64,000 bases of DNA from an uncultured Collinsella sp. (lineage in GTDB: Bacteria; Actinomycetota; Coriobacteriia; Coriobacteriales; Coriobacteriaceae). The number at the start of each line of letters is the position of its first letter. Within the stretch, counting starts at the first letter, position 1. Where the stretch lies: the NCBI GenBank assembly GCA_934654775.1, contig CAKUGR010000014.1:1-64000 (forward strand), written 5' to 3'. The notes below the pieces were generated by a model. That model saw only the letters and a program-made list of their open reading frames with translations. It made no database searches and had not been told where the DNA came from. Shown here piece by piece: positions 50,602 through 59,496 of this stretch. Made by a program: the position numbers and the translations under genes.

Positions 50602-51495
50602 ATGTCCACCGTCACCACCATCAAGCGCGGCGGCCTTACCGCGGCCATCGATTCCATGGGCGCCCAGCTCACGAGCCTTGCCCTCAACGGCAACGAGTAT
50701 CTGTGGCAGGGCGACCCGGCCTTTTGGGGCAAGCACGCGCCCATTCTGTTCCCCATCGTGGGCTCGCTGCGCAACAACACGGCGACGTCTGCGGCCGGCA
50801 CCTGCGAGATGCCGCGCCACGGCCTCGCGCGCATCGTCGAGCACAAGCTGGTCGAGGTCTCCGAGGACGGCTCGTCCGTCACCTACGAGATCACCGACAC
50901 GCCCGAGTCGCTCAAGGCTTTCCCCTTCCACTTTAAGCTCAACATGACCTATGCCCTAACCGGCGATGCCACGTTTACCCAGACCTTTGCCGTCACCAAC
51001 ACCGACGACGTGGACCTGCCGTTCTCGGTGGGCGGGCATCCTGCATTTAACGTGCCCGCCCCCGGTGCCGAGGACGAGACGTTCGAGGATTACGAGCTGG
51101 CATTTACCGAGGCTTGGACCAACGAGGCACCCATCATCACGCCCGACGGCCTCATGACGTTCGAGGGCAGCTACAAGGCTCCCGATAACTCTGACGTGCT
51201 GCCCATCACGCACCGTAGCTTCGATAACGATGCCATCATGTTCACCGATACCCCGTGCTCCACGCTCACGCTGCGCGGTCGCAAGTCGGGCCACGGCGTC
51301 AAGATCGACTTTGAGGGCTTTAAGTACATTGGCGTGTGGTCTGCCGCCAACGACGCCCCGTTTGTGGCGCTCGAGCCTTGGACCGGCCACACCACGATGG
51401 ACACCGAGGACGACGTCTTCGAGCACAAGGTCAACACCGTTACGCTGGCGCCGGGCGCTACCGACAAGCGCACCTTTAGTGTCACGTTGCTCTAG
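50602..51495 (+). CDS. Aldose 1-epimerase (galactose mutarotase)-like protein
   Basis: This 297-residue beta-sandwich protein has MGAQLTSLALNGNEYLWQGDP (cited by its ends), PILFPIVGSL, MPRHGLAR with the expected first His, SVGGHPAFNVP with the second His, and a late Glu in FVALEPWTGHT. The pattern fits LacX/YphB-like mutarotases that act on aldoses or sugar phosphates. GGAGG lies before ATG 50602. Physiological sugar unknown. Confidence 0.88.
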   Translation: MSTVTTIKRGGLTAAIDSMGAQLTSLALNGNEYLWQGDPAFWGKHAPILFPIVGSLRNNTATSAAGTCEMPRHGLARIVEHKLVEVSEDGSSVTYEITDTPESLKAFPFHFKLNMTYALTGDATFTQTFAVTNTDDVDLPFSVGGHPAFNVPAPGAEDETFEDYELAFTEAWTNEAPIITPDGLMTFEGSYKAPDNSDVLPITHRSFDNDAIMFTDTPCSTLTLRGRKSGHGVKIDFEGFKYIGVWSAANDAPFVALEPWTGHTTMDTEDDVFEHKVNTVTLAPGATDKRTFSVTLL

Positions 51496-51524
51496 ATGTG
51501 ACAAAGGGTCAGTCCCTTTGTCCC
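51496..51524. repeat. Dispersed palindrome (family 1)
   Basis: ATGTGACAAAGGGTC with a complementary right half ending in TTTGTCCC; directly after the epimerase stop. Confidence 0.75.
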
Positions 51525-51536
51525 TTCCCGCCCGCT

Positions 51537-51573
51537 AAGCCTCCCTGCCACATCCGGCAGGGAGGCTTTTTGG
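51537..51573. terminator. Terminator after epimerase gene
   Basis: AAGCCTCCCTGCC pairs with GGCAGGGAGGCTT, followed by TTTTT. Confidence 0.85.
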
Positions 51574-51577
51574 TAGG

Positions 51578-51731
51578 TAGTCATTGGGGACAGACTTAAA
51601 TGAGTGCCGCCAGGGACAGTCCCTGCCAACCCGGCCGGCGAGCCGGCGAATCGGCAAAGACTGTCCCCAACGACCAGTCGTTTAAGAACGTCCCCAACGA
51701 CTAGCCCGCCACACCGGGCAGGGGGCTTTTT
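51578..51731. repeat. GGGGACGTTCTT-type repeat block (family 2), copy 1
   Basis: TAGTCATTGGGGACAGACTT (51578) and GTTTAAGAACGTCCCCAACG (51680 region) form an outer inverted repeat with CAGGGACAGTCCCTG and a GCCGGCGAGCCGGC hairpin inside. A second terminator (GCCCGCC/GGGC plus TTTTT) follows at 51704-51731. The 323-base gap 51496-51818 holds only repeats and terminators. Confidence 0.7.
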
Positions 51732-51818
51732 ACTCCGTTAAACTTTTGCACGCCCCATCGGTTCCGCCGCTGCGCTATCCTGTCCTGTTGTCAGCAAAGC
51801 AAAACAGGAAGGCATCAG

Positions 51819-52745
51819 ATGCAACCTCGACTACAGCGCGACGCGCATCCACAGCCGGTATGCAGCCGTCGCATCTTTTTGGGTAGCGCTCTCGCTGCGA
51901 GCGCTTCCGTCGTCGCCGGCGCGCTTGCCGGCTGTCAGCGCCCCTCCACGCTGGAAGTAGTTCAGCCCACGACGGGCGGCGGCCGCGACGACCTGTCCGA
52001 TTCCGTGATTGGCAAGGACAAGATCCGCATTGGCATGGAGGCGGCCTACGCACCGTATAACTGGCAGGTCTCCGAGGCCAGCGAGTTCACGATCCCCATC
52101 GATAACGTGCAGGGCGCCTATGCCGACGGCTACGACGTGCAGATCGCCAAGATCGTCTGCAAGGCCCTCGGCGGCGAGCCCGTTGCCGTCAAGCAGAGCT
52201 TCTCGGGCCTCATTGATTCTCTCAACAACGGCCAGATCGACCTCATCATCGCCGGCATGAGCGCCACGCCCGAGCGCGAGGAGTCCGTCGGCTTTTCCGA
52301 GCCGTACTTCATTGGCTACTTTGGTCTGTTCGTAAAAGAGGGCTCTCCCTACCAAAACGCGACCAAACTCAGCGACTTTAGCGGTGCCACGGTGCTCGGC
52401 CAAAAGGACACCATGCTCGATACCGTCATCGACGAGATCCCGGGCGTCGTTCACAAGAACCCGGTCGATTCGGTGCCTACGGTGTTTTCGAACCTGCTGC
52501 AGGGCACGTGCGACGCCGTGACCTACAACACCGAGAACGAGAAGGGCTATATGGCCCAAAATCCCGGTATCGTCCCCATCCAGTTTGCCGAGGGCGAGGG
52601 CTTTAAGCAGGAGGTCACGGCAAACGTCGGTTGCCGCAAGGGCTCGGACAAGCTGCTCAAGCTCATCGACAAGACGCTCAAGGGCGTCAGCCAGGAGGAG
52701 CGCGACCAAATGTGGGACGCGTGCCTCGACCGTCAGCCGGCATAG
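51819..52745 (+). CDS. Polar amino acid ABC transporter, substrate-binding lipoprotein
   Basis: This 308-residue protein has a signal with twin arginines (SRRIFLGSALAASASVV) and a lipobox LAGC at ~36-39, so it is probably exported folded by Tat and lipidated. The mature part is a family 3 solute-binding protein: IRIGMEAAYAPYNW, GYDVQIAKIVCKALG, IDLIIAGMSATPER, FSEPYF. It captures a polar amino acid outside the membrane. Start follows AGGAAGG. It opens a three-gene operon with permease and ATPase. Confidence 0.92.
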   Translation: MQPRLQRDAHPQPVCSRRIFLGSALAASASVVAGALAGCQRPSTLEVVQPTTGGGRDDLSDSVIGKDKIRIGMEAAYAPYNWQVSEASEFTIPIDNVQGAYADGYDVQIAKIVCKALGGEPVAVKQSFSGLIDSLNNGQIDLIIAGMSATPEREESVGFSEPYFIGYFGLFVKEGSPYQNATKLSDFSGATVLGQKDTMLDTVIDEIPGVVHKNPVDSVPTVFSNLLQGTCDAVTYNTENEKGYMAQNPGIVPIQFAEGEGFKQEVTANVGCRKGSDKLLKLIDKTLKGVSQEERDQMWDACLDRQPA

Positions 52746-52754
52746 GGAGGCAGC

Positions 52755-53903
52755 ATGAAAACCATCAATCGTCTGGCCTCCTTTATCAAGGCCGACCATC
52801 GCTACGTATATCTGGGCACGAGCGTTATCGCGGCGCTCGGCCTGGCGTTTAGCCAGCGCAACCCCACGCCGCTGAGCTTCTTGGCACCCACGGGCGTCTT
52901 CCAGGATTGCCTTTGGGCGATCCTGTGGGCCTGGGTCGTCGTGTCGGCGGCGGCACTCGTCACCAAGCTCATGCACTGGAACGACTATCGCGAAAAGTCG
53001 CCGTTTGCTTCCGAGCGCATCCGTCGCGGCGCGCGCCTGGGCAGCTATGTCGTCGTTGCTATTGCGGCGATCTTCTTTATCGACCGTTGTGTCATGTCGT
53101 TTATCGACCTGGTGCAGGTGAGCATTGTCTCGGACTCCAACCCCAGCGACTTTTTGTCGAGCCTGGTCTACATGACCTATAAGAGCGGTGACTTCTTTAT
53201 TCGTGGCATCGAAATCACCATCGCGCTTGCGACCCTTGGTACCGTTATTGCCTTCTTCCTGGCGCTGCTGCTGGTGTTCCTGCGCACTCAGACGTTCGAC
53301 CGCGTGGACAATGACCTCACGCGTTTCTTCAAGAGCATTGGCCGCGGCTTTGCGACCGTCTACTCCACCGTCGTGCGCGGCACGCCCATGATGGTCCAGG
53401 GCCTGCTTATCTATTACGCGGGCTTTACCGTTCTGCGTGGCATGGGCTTCGAGACCGCCCAGGCCAACCAGATCTGGAGCACCTTTACCGCCGGCCTCGT
53501 CACCATCTCGCTCAACTCCACCGCTTACATGATGGAAGTCCTGCGCGGCGGCATCGAGTCCATCGACGCCGGCCAGGCCGAAGCGGCGCGCTCGCTGGGT
53601 CTGTCGCAGTGGCAGGCCATGCGCAAGGTCGTGTTCCCCCAGGGCATTAAAAACGCGATCCCCGCGCTCACCAACGAGCTCATCATCAACATCAAGGACT
53701 CGTCGGTGCTTTCGGTCATCGGCGTGTTCGACCTCATGTACGCCACCACTACCGTCGCCGGCGTGTACTACCGCCAGATGGAGGTCTACTGCGTGGCGCT
53801 CGTGGTCTACCTGCTCCTGACGCTCGTGGCGAGCCGCCTGCTCGAGGCCTTTGGCAAAAAGCTCGGCGCCGAGGCTCCGGCAACGCTGCCCAGCTCCAAC
53901 TAG
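52755..53903 (+). CDS. Polar amino acid ABC transporter permease, N-extended
   Basis: This 382-residue permease has an unusual first part with two or three extra hydrophobic segments (residues ~15-115), then the normal His/Glu/Gln/Arg/opine permease domain: [26 protein letters not shown], and the EAA loop [14 protein letters not shown]...[10 protein letters not shown]. Normal members are ~220 residues. The start lies nine bases after the binding-protein stop with GGGAGG upstream. The pair forms a homodimeric pore with the ATPase downstream. Confidence 0.92.
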   Translation: MKTINRLASFIKADHRYVYLGTSVIAALGLAFSQRNPTPLSFLAPTGVFQDCLWAILWAWVVVSAAALVTKLMHWNDYREKSPFASERIRRGARLGSYVVVAIAAIFFIDRCVMSFIDLVQVSIVSDSNPSDFLSSLVYMTYKSGDFFIRGIEITIALATLGTVIAFFLALLLVFLRTQTFDRVDNDLTRFFKSIGRGFATVYSTVVRGTPMMVQGLLIYYAGFTVLRGMGFETAQANQIWSTFTAGLVTISLNSTAYMMEVLRGGIESIDAGQAEAARSLGLSQWQAMRKVVFPQGIKNAIPALTNELIINIKDSSVLSVIGVFDLMYATTTVAGVYYRQMEVYCVALVVYLLLTLVASRLLEAFGKKLGAEAPATLPSSN

Positions 53904-53925
53904 GCTCAAGACGAGGAGAATCATC

Positions 53926-54711
53926 ATGGCAGATACCGCCACTACCGGCGCCGCGGCCGCCGCACAAAACCAAGAGCCGCTCATCCGCGTCGAGGGCCTG
54001 CGCAAGAGCTTCGGCTCGCTCGAGGTGCTCAAGGGCATCGACCTGGCCGTCAATCCCGGCGAGGTCGTCACCATCATCGGCGCCTCGGGCTCGGGCAAGT
54101 CGACCTTCCTGCGCTGCCTCAACCTGCTCGAGACCCCGGACGCGGGCCACATCTGGTTCCATGGCCAGGACCTCACGGCCGAGCGCTGCAACATCAATAA
54201 ACTGCGCGAGGACATCGGCATGGTGTTCCAGGGCTTCAACCTGTTCAACAACATGGATGTGCTCGACAACTGCACGCTCGCGCCCGTCACGCTCAAAAAG
54301 ATGAGCAAGGCCGAGGCCGAAAAGGTCGCGCTAGAGCACCTGACGAGCGTGGGGCTTGAAAAGTTCGCGCACGCCGCCGTGGGTCGCCTGTCCGGTGGCC
54401 AAAAGCAGCGCGTGGCCATCGCCCGCGCCCTGTGCATGAACCCACAGATCATGTTGTTCGACGAGCCGACCTCCGCGCTCGACCCTGAGATTGTGGGCGA
54501 GGTGCTCGAGGTCATGCGCAAGCTCGCGGCCGACGGCATGACCATGGTCGTCGTCACGCACGAGATGGCCTTTGCCCGCACCGTGTCCGACCGCGTGGTC
54601 TTTATGGACAAGGGCGTGGTGCTCGAGGACGCCGCGCCGGCCGAACTTTTCGGCAACCCCAAACACCAGCGCACTCGCGAGTTCCTCTCTCGCTATCTCG
54701 AGGACAAATAA
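53926..54711 (+). CDS. Polar amino acid ABC transporter ATP-binding protein
   Basis: This 261-residue ATPase resembles GlnQ: Walker [11 protein letters not shown]-loop [11 protein letters not shown], signature [15 protein letters not shown], Walker [15 protein letters not shown], switch VVVTHEM. Residues 1-18 are an Ala-rich extension. Start follows GAGGAG and lies 23 bases after the permease. It powers import of the amino acid bound by the lipoprotein at 51819. Confidence 0.95.
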   Translation: MADTATTGAAAAAQNQEPLIRVEGLRKSFGSLEVLKGIDLAVNPGEVVTIIGASGSGKSTFLRCLNLLETPDAGHIWFHGQDLTAERCNINKLREDIGMVFQGFNLFNNMDVLDNCTLAPVTLKKMSKAEAEKVALEHLTSVGLEKFAHAAVGRLSGGQKQRVAIARALCMNPQIMLFDEPTSALDPEIVGEVLEVMRKLAADGMTMVVVTHEMAFARTVSDRVVFMDKGVVLEDAAPAELFGNPKHQRTREFLSRYLEDK

Positions 54712-54783
54712 CCGACCGCAAACGCTTATGTGGCAGGGCCGCTCCGGTGGGGCGGCCTTTATCGTCATAATCGAAAGGATGTC

Positions 54784-56199
54784 ATGGCCGAGGTTTGGCG
54801 CTTTTTTGCGCATGAGGACGATTTTGCCGATCTGGATGAGGCCGGTGCGTGCGGGCGCCTGGGCCGCGTGCTGTCGTTTCCGACGATTTCGAGCATGGAT
54901 GCCGAGGCGGTGGACTGGCAGCCGTTTGATGATCTGCGCACCTATATGCAACAGGCCTGGCCGCGCGTGTTCGCGGCGGGCGAGGTCGAGCGCATCGACC
55001 ATTCTCTGTTGGTGACGCTTGCCGGCTCCGACCCTGCGCTCAAGCCCGTCATGCTCATGGGCCACATGGACGTGGTCCCCGTGGTGCCGGGCACCGAGGA
55101 AGATTGGACGCACGCTCCCTTTAGCGGGCACGTGGACGACACCTACATCTGGGGTCGCGGCGCGATCGATATGAAGGACCAGGTTGCGGGCATTCTCGAG
55201 GCGGTTGAATATGCGCTCGCGCACGGTTGGCAGCATGAGCGCACATTGCTGTTGGCCTTTGGCCAGGACGAGGAGACCACGCAGTACGGCGCGGGTGCCA
55301 TCGGCCGCGCGCTCGAGGAGCGCGGTATTGAGCTTGAGTACCTGATCGACGAGGGCGACTACCGCATCGTCTCTGCCGCCGAGTACGCCGCGGGCGAGGG
55401 TTGGCTCATACACGCCGACCTGGCCGAGAAAGGCTATGCCGATATCGTGCTCAAGACAAAGAGCGCGGGCGGGCATTCTTCCAACCCCTACGGCGGCACG
55501 TCGCTCGAGGTGCTCAGCCGCGCTATCGCGGCAATCTGCGATATCGAGTGGCCGACGCGCGTGACCGACCTGCTTGCCGCGCAGCTCATCGAGCTGGGGC
55601 TCTACACGGCCGATGAAATTGCCGCCAACAAGGACGCCATCGTGCGCGATTGCCTTGCCAGCAAAAAACTCTATCCGCTTGTGACCACCACCTGTGCGCC
55701 CACCCAGATCGAGGGCGGCAGCGCCGGCGCCAACGTGATGCCGCAGGATATGTGGGCCAACATCAACTTCCGCATGCTCGAGGGCACGAGCGTGGCCGAC
55801 GTCGTGGCACGTTGCCGTGAGGCGGTTGCCGCGGCAGGGCTTGCCGGCCGTGTCGAAGTGGAGCTCGGCCCCGGCAGCTCCGAACCCTCGCCGTCCCCGC
55901 GCATTGGCGGCCCCGGCCTCGAAGCGGTTCGCTCCATCGCCGCCCGCTATTTCCGTGATCCAAAGGGGACGGAGGAAAACGGATCATCCGAGCCGCTGGC
56001 GATTGTCCCCTCGACCGTGATCGGCGCGACTGACGCTGCCAACTACCAGCGCATTTGCCCGGAGTGTATTCGCTTCTCGGCCTTTGTGGTCGATGACGAC
56101 GAGTGCGACCGCGGCGTCCACGGCACCAACGAGCGTATCACCCGCCGCGCCTACCTTCAGGGCATCCGCTTCCTCATCGCCCTGCTCCAAACGCTCTAG
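54784..56199 (+). CDS. M20-family metallopeptidase/deacylase
   Basis: This 471-residue enzyme has M20 motifs: MLMGHMDVVPV (metal His and Asp), WGRGAIDMKDQ (bridging Asp), FGQDEET (catalytic and metal Glu), and HSSNPYGG in the dimerisation domain, then a C-terminal His in VHGTNERI. The layout resembles human carboxypeptidase PM20D1/CPS1-like enzymes, which hydrolyse N-acyl amino acids or dipeptides. ATG 54784 follows AAAGGA. It may be expressed with the amino acid transporter just upstream, so a dipeptide or acyl-amino acid could be linked to uptake. Confidence 0.88.
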   Translation: MAEVWRFFAHEDDFADLDEAGACGRLGRVLSFPTISSMDAEAVDWQPFDDLRTYMQQAWPRVFAAGEVERIDHSLLVTLAGSDPALKPVMLMGHMDVVPVVPGTEEDWTHAPFSGHVDDTYIWGRGAIDMKDQVAGILEAVEYALAHGWQHERTLLLAFGQDEETTQYGAGAIGRALEERGIELEYLIDEGDYRIVSAAEYAAGEGWLIHADLAEKGYADIVLKTKSAGGHSSNPYGGTSLEVLSRAIAAICDIEWPTRVTDLLAAQLIELGLYTADEIAANKDAIVRDCLASKKLYPLVTTTCAPTQIEGGSAGANVMPQDMWANINFRMLEGTSVADVVARCREAVAAAGLAGRVEVELGPGSSEPSPSPRIGGPGLEAVRSIAARYFRDPKGTEENGSSEPLAIVPSTVIGATDAANYQRICPECIRFSAFVVDDDECDRGVHGTNERITRRAYLQGIRFLIALLQTL

Positions 56200-56200
56200 C

Positions 56201-56231
56201 ATGTGACAAAGGGACTGTCCCTTTGTCACAT
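56201..56231. repeat. Dispersed palindrome (family 1), perfect copy
   Basis: ATGTGACAAAGGGAC and its exact complement around one base; immediately after the peptidase stop. Confidence 0.9.
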
Positions 56232-56314
56232 TCCGTGCGGGTTATATGCAGGTTTGCCTGCGCACGCTATCATGTATGGGTTAGACCGCAACTATGTACC
56301 CCATACGTGAAGGG

Positions 56315-56347
56315 ATGCGCATGTATCTGAAGATCGACATGTTCTAG
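56315..56347 (+). CDS. Possible 10-residue leader peptide before prfA
   Basis: ATG 56315 encodes MRMYLKIDMF and ends with TAG; GAAGGG lies just upstream of its two Met codons. RF1, the product of the next gene, reads TAG. It could be a control peptide or chance; only position and the ribosome site support it. Confidence 0.3.
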   Translation: MRMYLKIDMF

Positions 56348-56428
56348 CCGGGCTTACCCCCGCAGTGGCGCCGCGCGCCCCATCAATTCTGCCGATTTTC
56401 ACCTTCACGCATATAAAGGAGTCCCGCC

Positions 56429-57496
56429 ATGCGCGACAAGCTCGAAAAGATCATCAAGGCCTACGAGGAGCTCGAGAAGAAGCTCTCCGACCCGGCCGTC
56501 GCCTCCGATATTAAGGAGTTCACGCGTCTCAACAAGGAGTACGCGCACCAGTCCGACCTCATCGCCGCCTCGCGCGAGTACATCGGCGCGCTCGATGACA
56601 TCGAGGCCGCCAAGGAGATGCTCCGCGACGCGACCGACGCGGACGAGAAGGAGATGCTCCAGATGGACATCTCCGAGAACGAGGAGAAGCTCCCCCAGCT
56701 CGAGGAAGACATCAAGTACATGCTCATCCCGAGCGACCCGAACGACGACAAGAACACCATCGTCGAGATCCGCTCCGCCGCCGGTGGCGACGAGGCCGCC
56801 ATCTTTGCCGGCGACCTCTACAAGATGTACCAGCGTTTCTGCGAGTCGCGCGGCTGGAAGACCACCGTGCTCGACTCCAGCCCCAGCGAGGCCGGCGGCT
56901 TTAAGTCCATCGAGTTCAAGGTCGAGGGCGACCGCGTCTACTCCGTCATGAAGTTCGAGTCCGGCGTCCACCGCGTCCAGCGCGTCCCCAAGACCGAGTC
57001 CCAGGGCCGCATCCAGACCTCCACGGCTACCGTCGCCGTGCTTCCCGAGGCCGAGGAGATTGACGTCCAGATTAACCAGTCCGACCTGCGCATCGACACC
57101 TACTGCGCCTCCGGCCCTGGTGGTCAGTGCGTTAACACCACCTACTCCGCCGTGCGCATCACCCACCTGCCCACCAACACCGTGGTGCAGTCGCAGGAAC
57201 AGCGCTCCCAAATCCAGAACCGCGAGGTCTGCATGCAGATGCTGCGCGCCCGTCTGTACGAGATGGAGCTCGAGAAGCAGCAGGCCGAGCTTGGTGCCGA
57301 GCGTCAAAGCCAGATCGGCCACGGCAACCGTTCCGAGAAGATTCGCACCTACAACCAGCCTCAGGACCGCGTGACTGATCACCGCATCGGTTTTAACTCC
57401 ACCTATAACGGTGTCCTTCTGGGCGACCAGCTCGGCACCGTCATCGAGGCGCTCGCCGCCGCCGAGCGAGCCGAGAAGCTGGCGCAGGCTGTGTAG
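56429..57496 (+). CDS. prfA: Peptide chain release factor 1
   Basis: This 355-residue factor has the PxT codon-reading motif as PKT (VQRVPKTESQGRIQTS), the GGQ motif GPGGQCVNTTYSAVRITHLPT (by parts), and the usual end RVTDHRIGFNSTYNGVL. It frees the finished protein at UAG and UAA. The ATG at 56429 follows AAAGGAG. prmC, which methylates the Gln of GGQ, follows after a 670-base repeat-filled gap. Confidence 0.97.
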   Translation: MRDKLEKIIKAYEELEKKLSDPAVASDIKEFTRLNKEYAHQSDLIAASREYIGALDDIEAAKEMLRDATDADEKEMLQMDISENEEKLPQLEEDIKYMLIPSDPNDDKNTIVEIRSAAGGDEAAIFAGDLYKMYQRFCESRGWKTTVLDSSPSEAGGFKSIEFKVEGDRVYSVMKFESGVHRVQRVPKTESQGRIQTSTATVAVLPEAEEIDVQINQSDLRIDTYCASGPGGQCVNTTYSAVRITHLPTNTVVQSQEQRSQIQNREVCMQMLRARLYEMELEKQQAELGAERQSQIGHGNRSEKIRTYNQPQDRVTDHRIGFNSTYNGVLLGDQLGTVIEALAAAERAEKLAQAV

Positions 57497-57498
57497 TG

Positions 57499-57640
57499 GG
57501 TTACGGCGTTTTACCAAACGCCGTAACCGGCCGACGCTGCGCGCCGCCCAGAGCGACAATTTGTCATTCAAAAGGCAAGGCATGACCAGAAGGTCTATGC
57601 CTCGTCTTTTTCATGCCAACTTGTTCGCTCTGGGCGGCGC
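57499..57640. repeat. Family 3 hairpin (copy 2) and nested inverted repeat
   Basis: GGTTACGGCGTTTTACCAAA begins the copy of the 29584 hairpin (57499-57528). Next, GCGCCGCCCAGAGCGA (57541-57556) pairs exactly with 57625-57640, enclosing AGGCATGACC/GGTCTATGCCT (57578-57602). It is the same outer-stem plus inner-hairpin layout as at other junctions. Confidence 0.8.
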
Positions 57641-57695
57641 TCGCTGTCCGTCCTCTACCTGCGGCGTTGTCTTGCCCCAGATGCGGCAGTTTGGG

Positions 57696-57778
57696 TAGTC
57701 ATTGGGGACGTTCTTAAACGACTAGTCGTTGGGGACGTTCTTGTTTGACTAGTCGTTTAAGAACGTCCCCAATGACTA
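57696..57778. repeat. GGGGACGTTCTT repeat (family 2), copy 2, perfect 30-bp inverted repeat
   Basis: Arms 57696-57725 and 57749-57778 are exact reverse complements over 30 bp (TAGTCATTGGGGACGTTCTT at the left end). The centre has one more GTTGGGGACGTTCTTG, so the unit occurs three times. Confidence 0.9.
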
Positions 57779-58168
57779 GGTTGGGCATATTGCTTTGCGA
57801 GTTTATTCAATTTGCTTTGACGGCCATTAAGCGGTTTACCTGCTTAAAGTAATTATTGTTATACATCTGCCATTAAAAATAATGCTCAAATTATCGTCCG
57901 AGAAGTCGCATTGCATTTTTCGATGCGTCGTGCGTCAAGCGATTCGGCAAGTATTTGGTTAGATATTGGTCAGTTTTGGGCAACCTTGCCAAAAGCTTGA
58001 CGGATGCAAATCTAGACGTCGACGAATGAGCACTTTGAGCGAGCCCGTCTCAAAAATCTTGGCTGATTCTCGATAATCGCATTCAATCGTCCCTTGCCAA
58101 GCGCTGGCCTCGCGTACAATCTGCTCCGACATTCGCGCGCCGCCCGGCGCTTAAGAGGGGAGGGCCCC
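57779..58168. other. AT-rich gap before prmC
   Basis: About 390 bases, clearly richer in A and T than the surroundings (for example the stretch around 57840-57900). No gene or homologous frame is seen. TTATAC-like boxes near 57860 could be a promoter for prmC but are not convincing. Confidence 0.4.
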
Positions 58169-59428
58169 ATGGCAAACGAGATCTGGACCATCAAGCGTTG
58201 TCTCGAGTGGACCAAGGAGTACCTGGCCGAGCGCGGCGAGGAGCATCCCCGTCTTTCTGCCGAGTGGCTGCTGTGCGCGGCCACGGGCCTGGCGCGTATC
58301 GACTTGTATATGCGCATGGACGAGACGCTTAACGCGGCCCAGCTCGAGACCATGCACGCGGCCGTCGTTCGTCGCGCCAAAGGCGAGCCGCTGCAGTACA
58401 TCACCGGCAGCACGCAGTTTCGCATGATCGACGTCGCGTGCGCCCCCGGCGTGCTCATCCCGCGTCCCGAGACCGAGATGCTCGTCGAGGAAGTCCTGAA
58501 CTATCTGGATGCCGAGGTGCTGAGCCCCGAGGCCGCCGCCCGCCAGCGCGTGGAGCTACCCTGGAACGATGAGGTCGAGCAGGCCCGCAAAGCCGAGGCG
58601 GCGCTGGCCGACGAACGCGCGACCGCCGAGCGCCGTGCTGCTAACCTGACGGCCGCCGATGAGGCTGCGCTGGGTAGCGACGTGCTCGGCAGCCGCGCCT
58701 ATGCCGAGGAGCTTGCCGATCGCGAGGCCGAGGAAGCCGCCGCGCAGGCGGCAGAAGCAGAGGCCATGGAAACCCCTGAGCCCGAGCTCGACGAATACGG
58801 CATCGCCATTGAGGGCAACGACCAACAGGCGACTCCCGCGCAAGATGCCGCCGAGGCCAGCGTACTTGTTCCAGCCGAGCCCCGCATCGCCCGCGTTCTC
58901 GAGGTCGGCTGCGGCACGGGCTGCATCTCGCTCTCGCTTGCCTGGGAGCGTCGCGGCCACGTCACCTGCACTGCTACCGATATCGAGCCGCGCGCCATCG
59001 ACCTGGCCACCAAAAACCGCGACGCGCTCGGGCTCACGTCCGATGAGGTCGCCTTCAGCCTTACAAACCTGGTGAGCTCCATTCCCCACGACGAGTGGGG
59101 CACCTTTGACGTGCTCGTCTCCAACCCGCCCTACATCCCCACCGACGTCATGCGCTCGCTGCCGCACGAGGTCAAGGACTTTGAGCCCGATCTGGCGCTT
59201 GAGGGTGGCGCCGACGGCCTCGATATCTTCCGCCGCCTGCTCAATGCGGCACCCTACATGCTGCGCGCCGGCGGCCTGTTTGCCTGCGAGCTCTACGAGG
59301 GCGCGCTCGACGCTGCGGCCGAGCTCTGTCGTCAAGCGGGTCTGTCGGACGTGCGCATCGTCCGCGACCTCACCGATCGTCCCCGTATCGTCCGAGCCAT
59401 CGTCACCGAGCCCAAACAGCGCCAGTAA
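58169..59428 (+). CDS. prmC: Release factor glutamine methyltransferase with acidic insertion
   Basis: PrmC methylates the Gln of GGQ in RF1 and RF2. This protein is 419 residues against ~280 normally. The N-terminal helical domain (1-~95, QYITGSTQFRMIDV) and IPRPETEMLVE (97-107) are standard, then residues ~116-238 form an Ala/Glu/Asp-rich insertion, then the methylase core with VLEVGCGTGCISLSLA (246-251 core) and SNPPYIP (319-322). The catalytic set is intact, so the enzyme should work. ATG 58169 follows GGGAGGG. Confidence 0.93.
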   Translation: MANEIWTIKRCLEWTKEYLAERGEEHPRLSAEWLLCAATGLARIDLYMRMDETLNAAQLETMHAAVVRRAKGEPLQYITGSTQFRMIDVACAPGVLIPRPETEMLVEEVLNYLDAEVLSPEAAARQRVELPWNDEVEQARKAEAALADERATAERRAANLTAADEAALGSDVLGSRAYAEELADREAEEAAAQAAEAEAMETPEPELDEYGIAIEGNDQQATPAQDAAEASVLVPAEPRIARVLEVGCGTGCISLSLAWERRGHVTCTATDIEPRAIDLATKNRDALGLTSDEVAFSLTNLVSSIPHDEWGTFDVLVSNPPYIPTDVMRSLPHEVKDFEPDLALEGGADGLDIFRRLLNAAPYMLRAGGLFACELYEGALDAAAELCRQAGLSDVRIVRDLTDRPRIVRAIVTEPKQRQ

Positions 59429-59443
59429 TATTTATTAACTGAT

Positions 59444-59472
59444 TTATCAAAAACTATAAACTAGTTTATAAT
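59444..59472 (+). promoter_or_regulatory. Promoter with palindromic operator of hicB-like gene
   Basis: TTATCA (59444-59449) and TATAAT (59467-59472) are 17 bp apart; the perfect 16-bp palindrome TATAAACTAGTTTATA (59455-59470) covers the spacer and part of the -10 box. This is a good site for autorepression. Confidence 0.75.
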
Positions 59473-59496
59473 TATTCCAGTTGACAGCTGGGGGTC

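Noticed and set aside
51831..54674. A 947-codon frame opposite the amino acid transporter operon
   Set aside because: Covers three recognised genes in antisense and has no recognisable domain.
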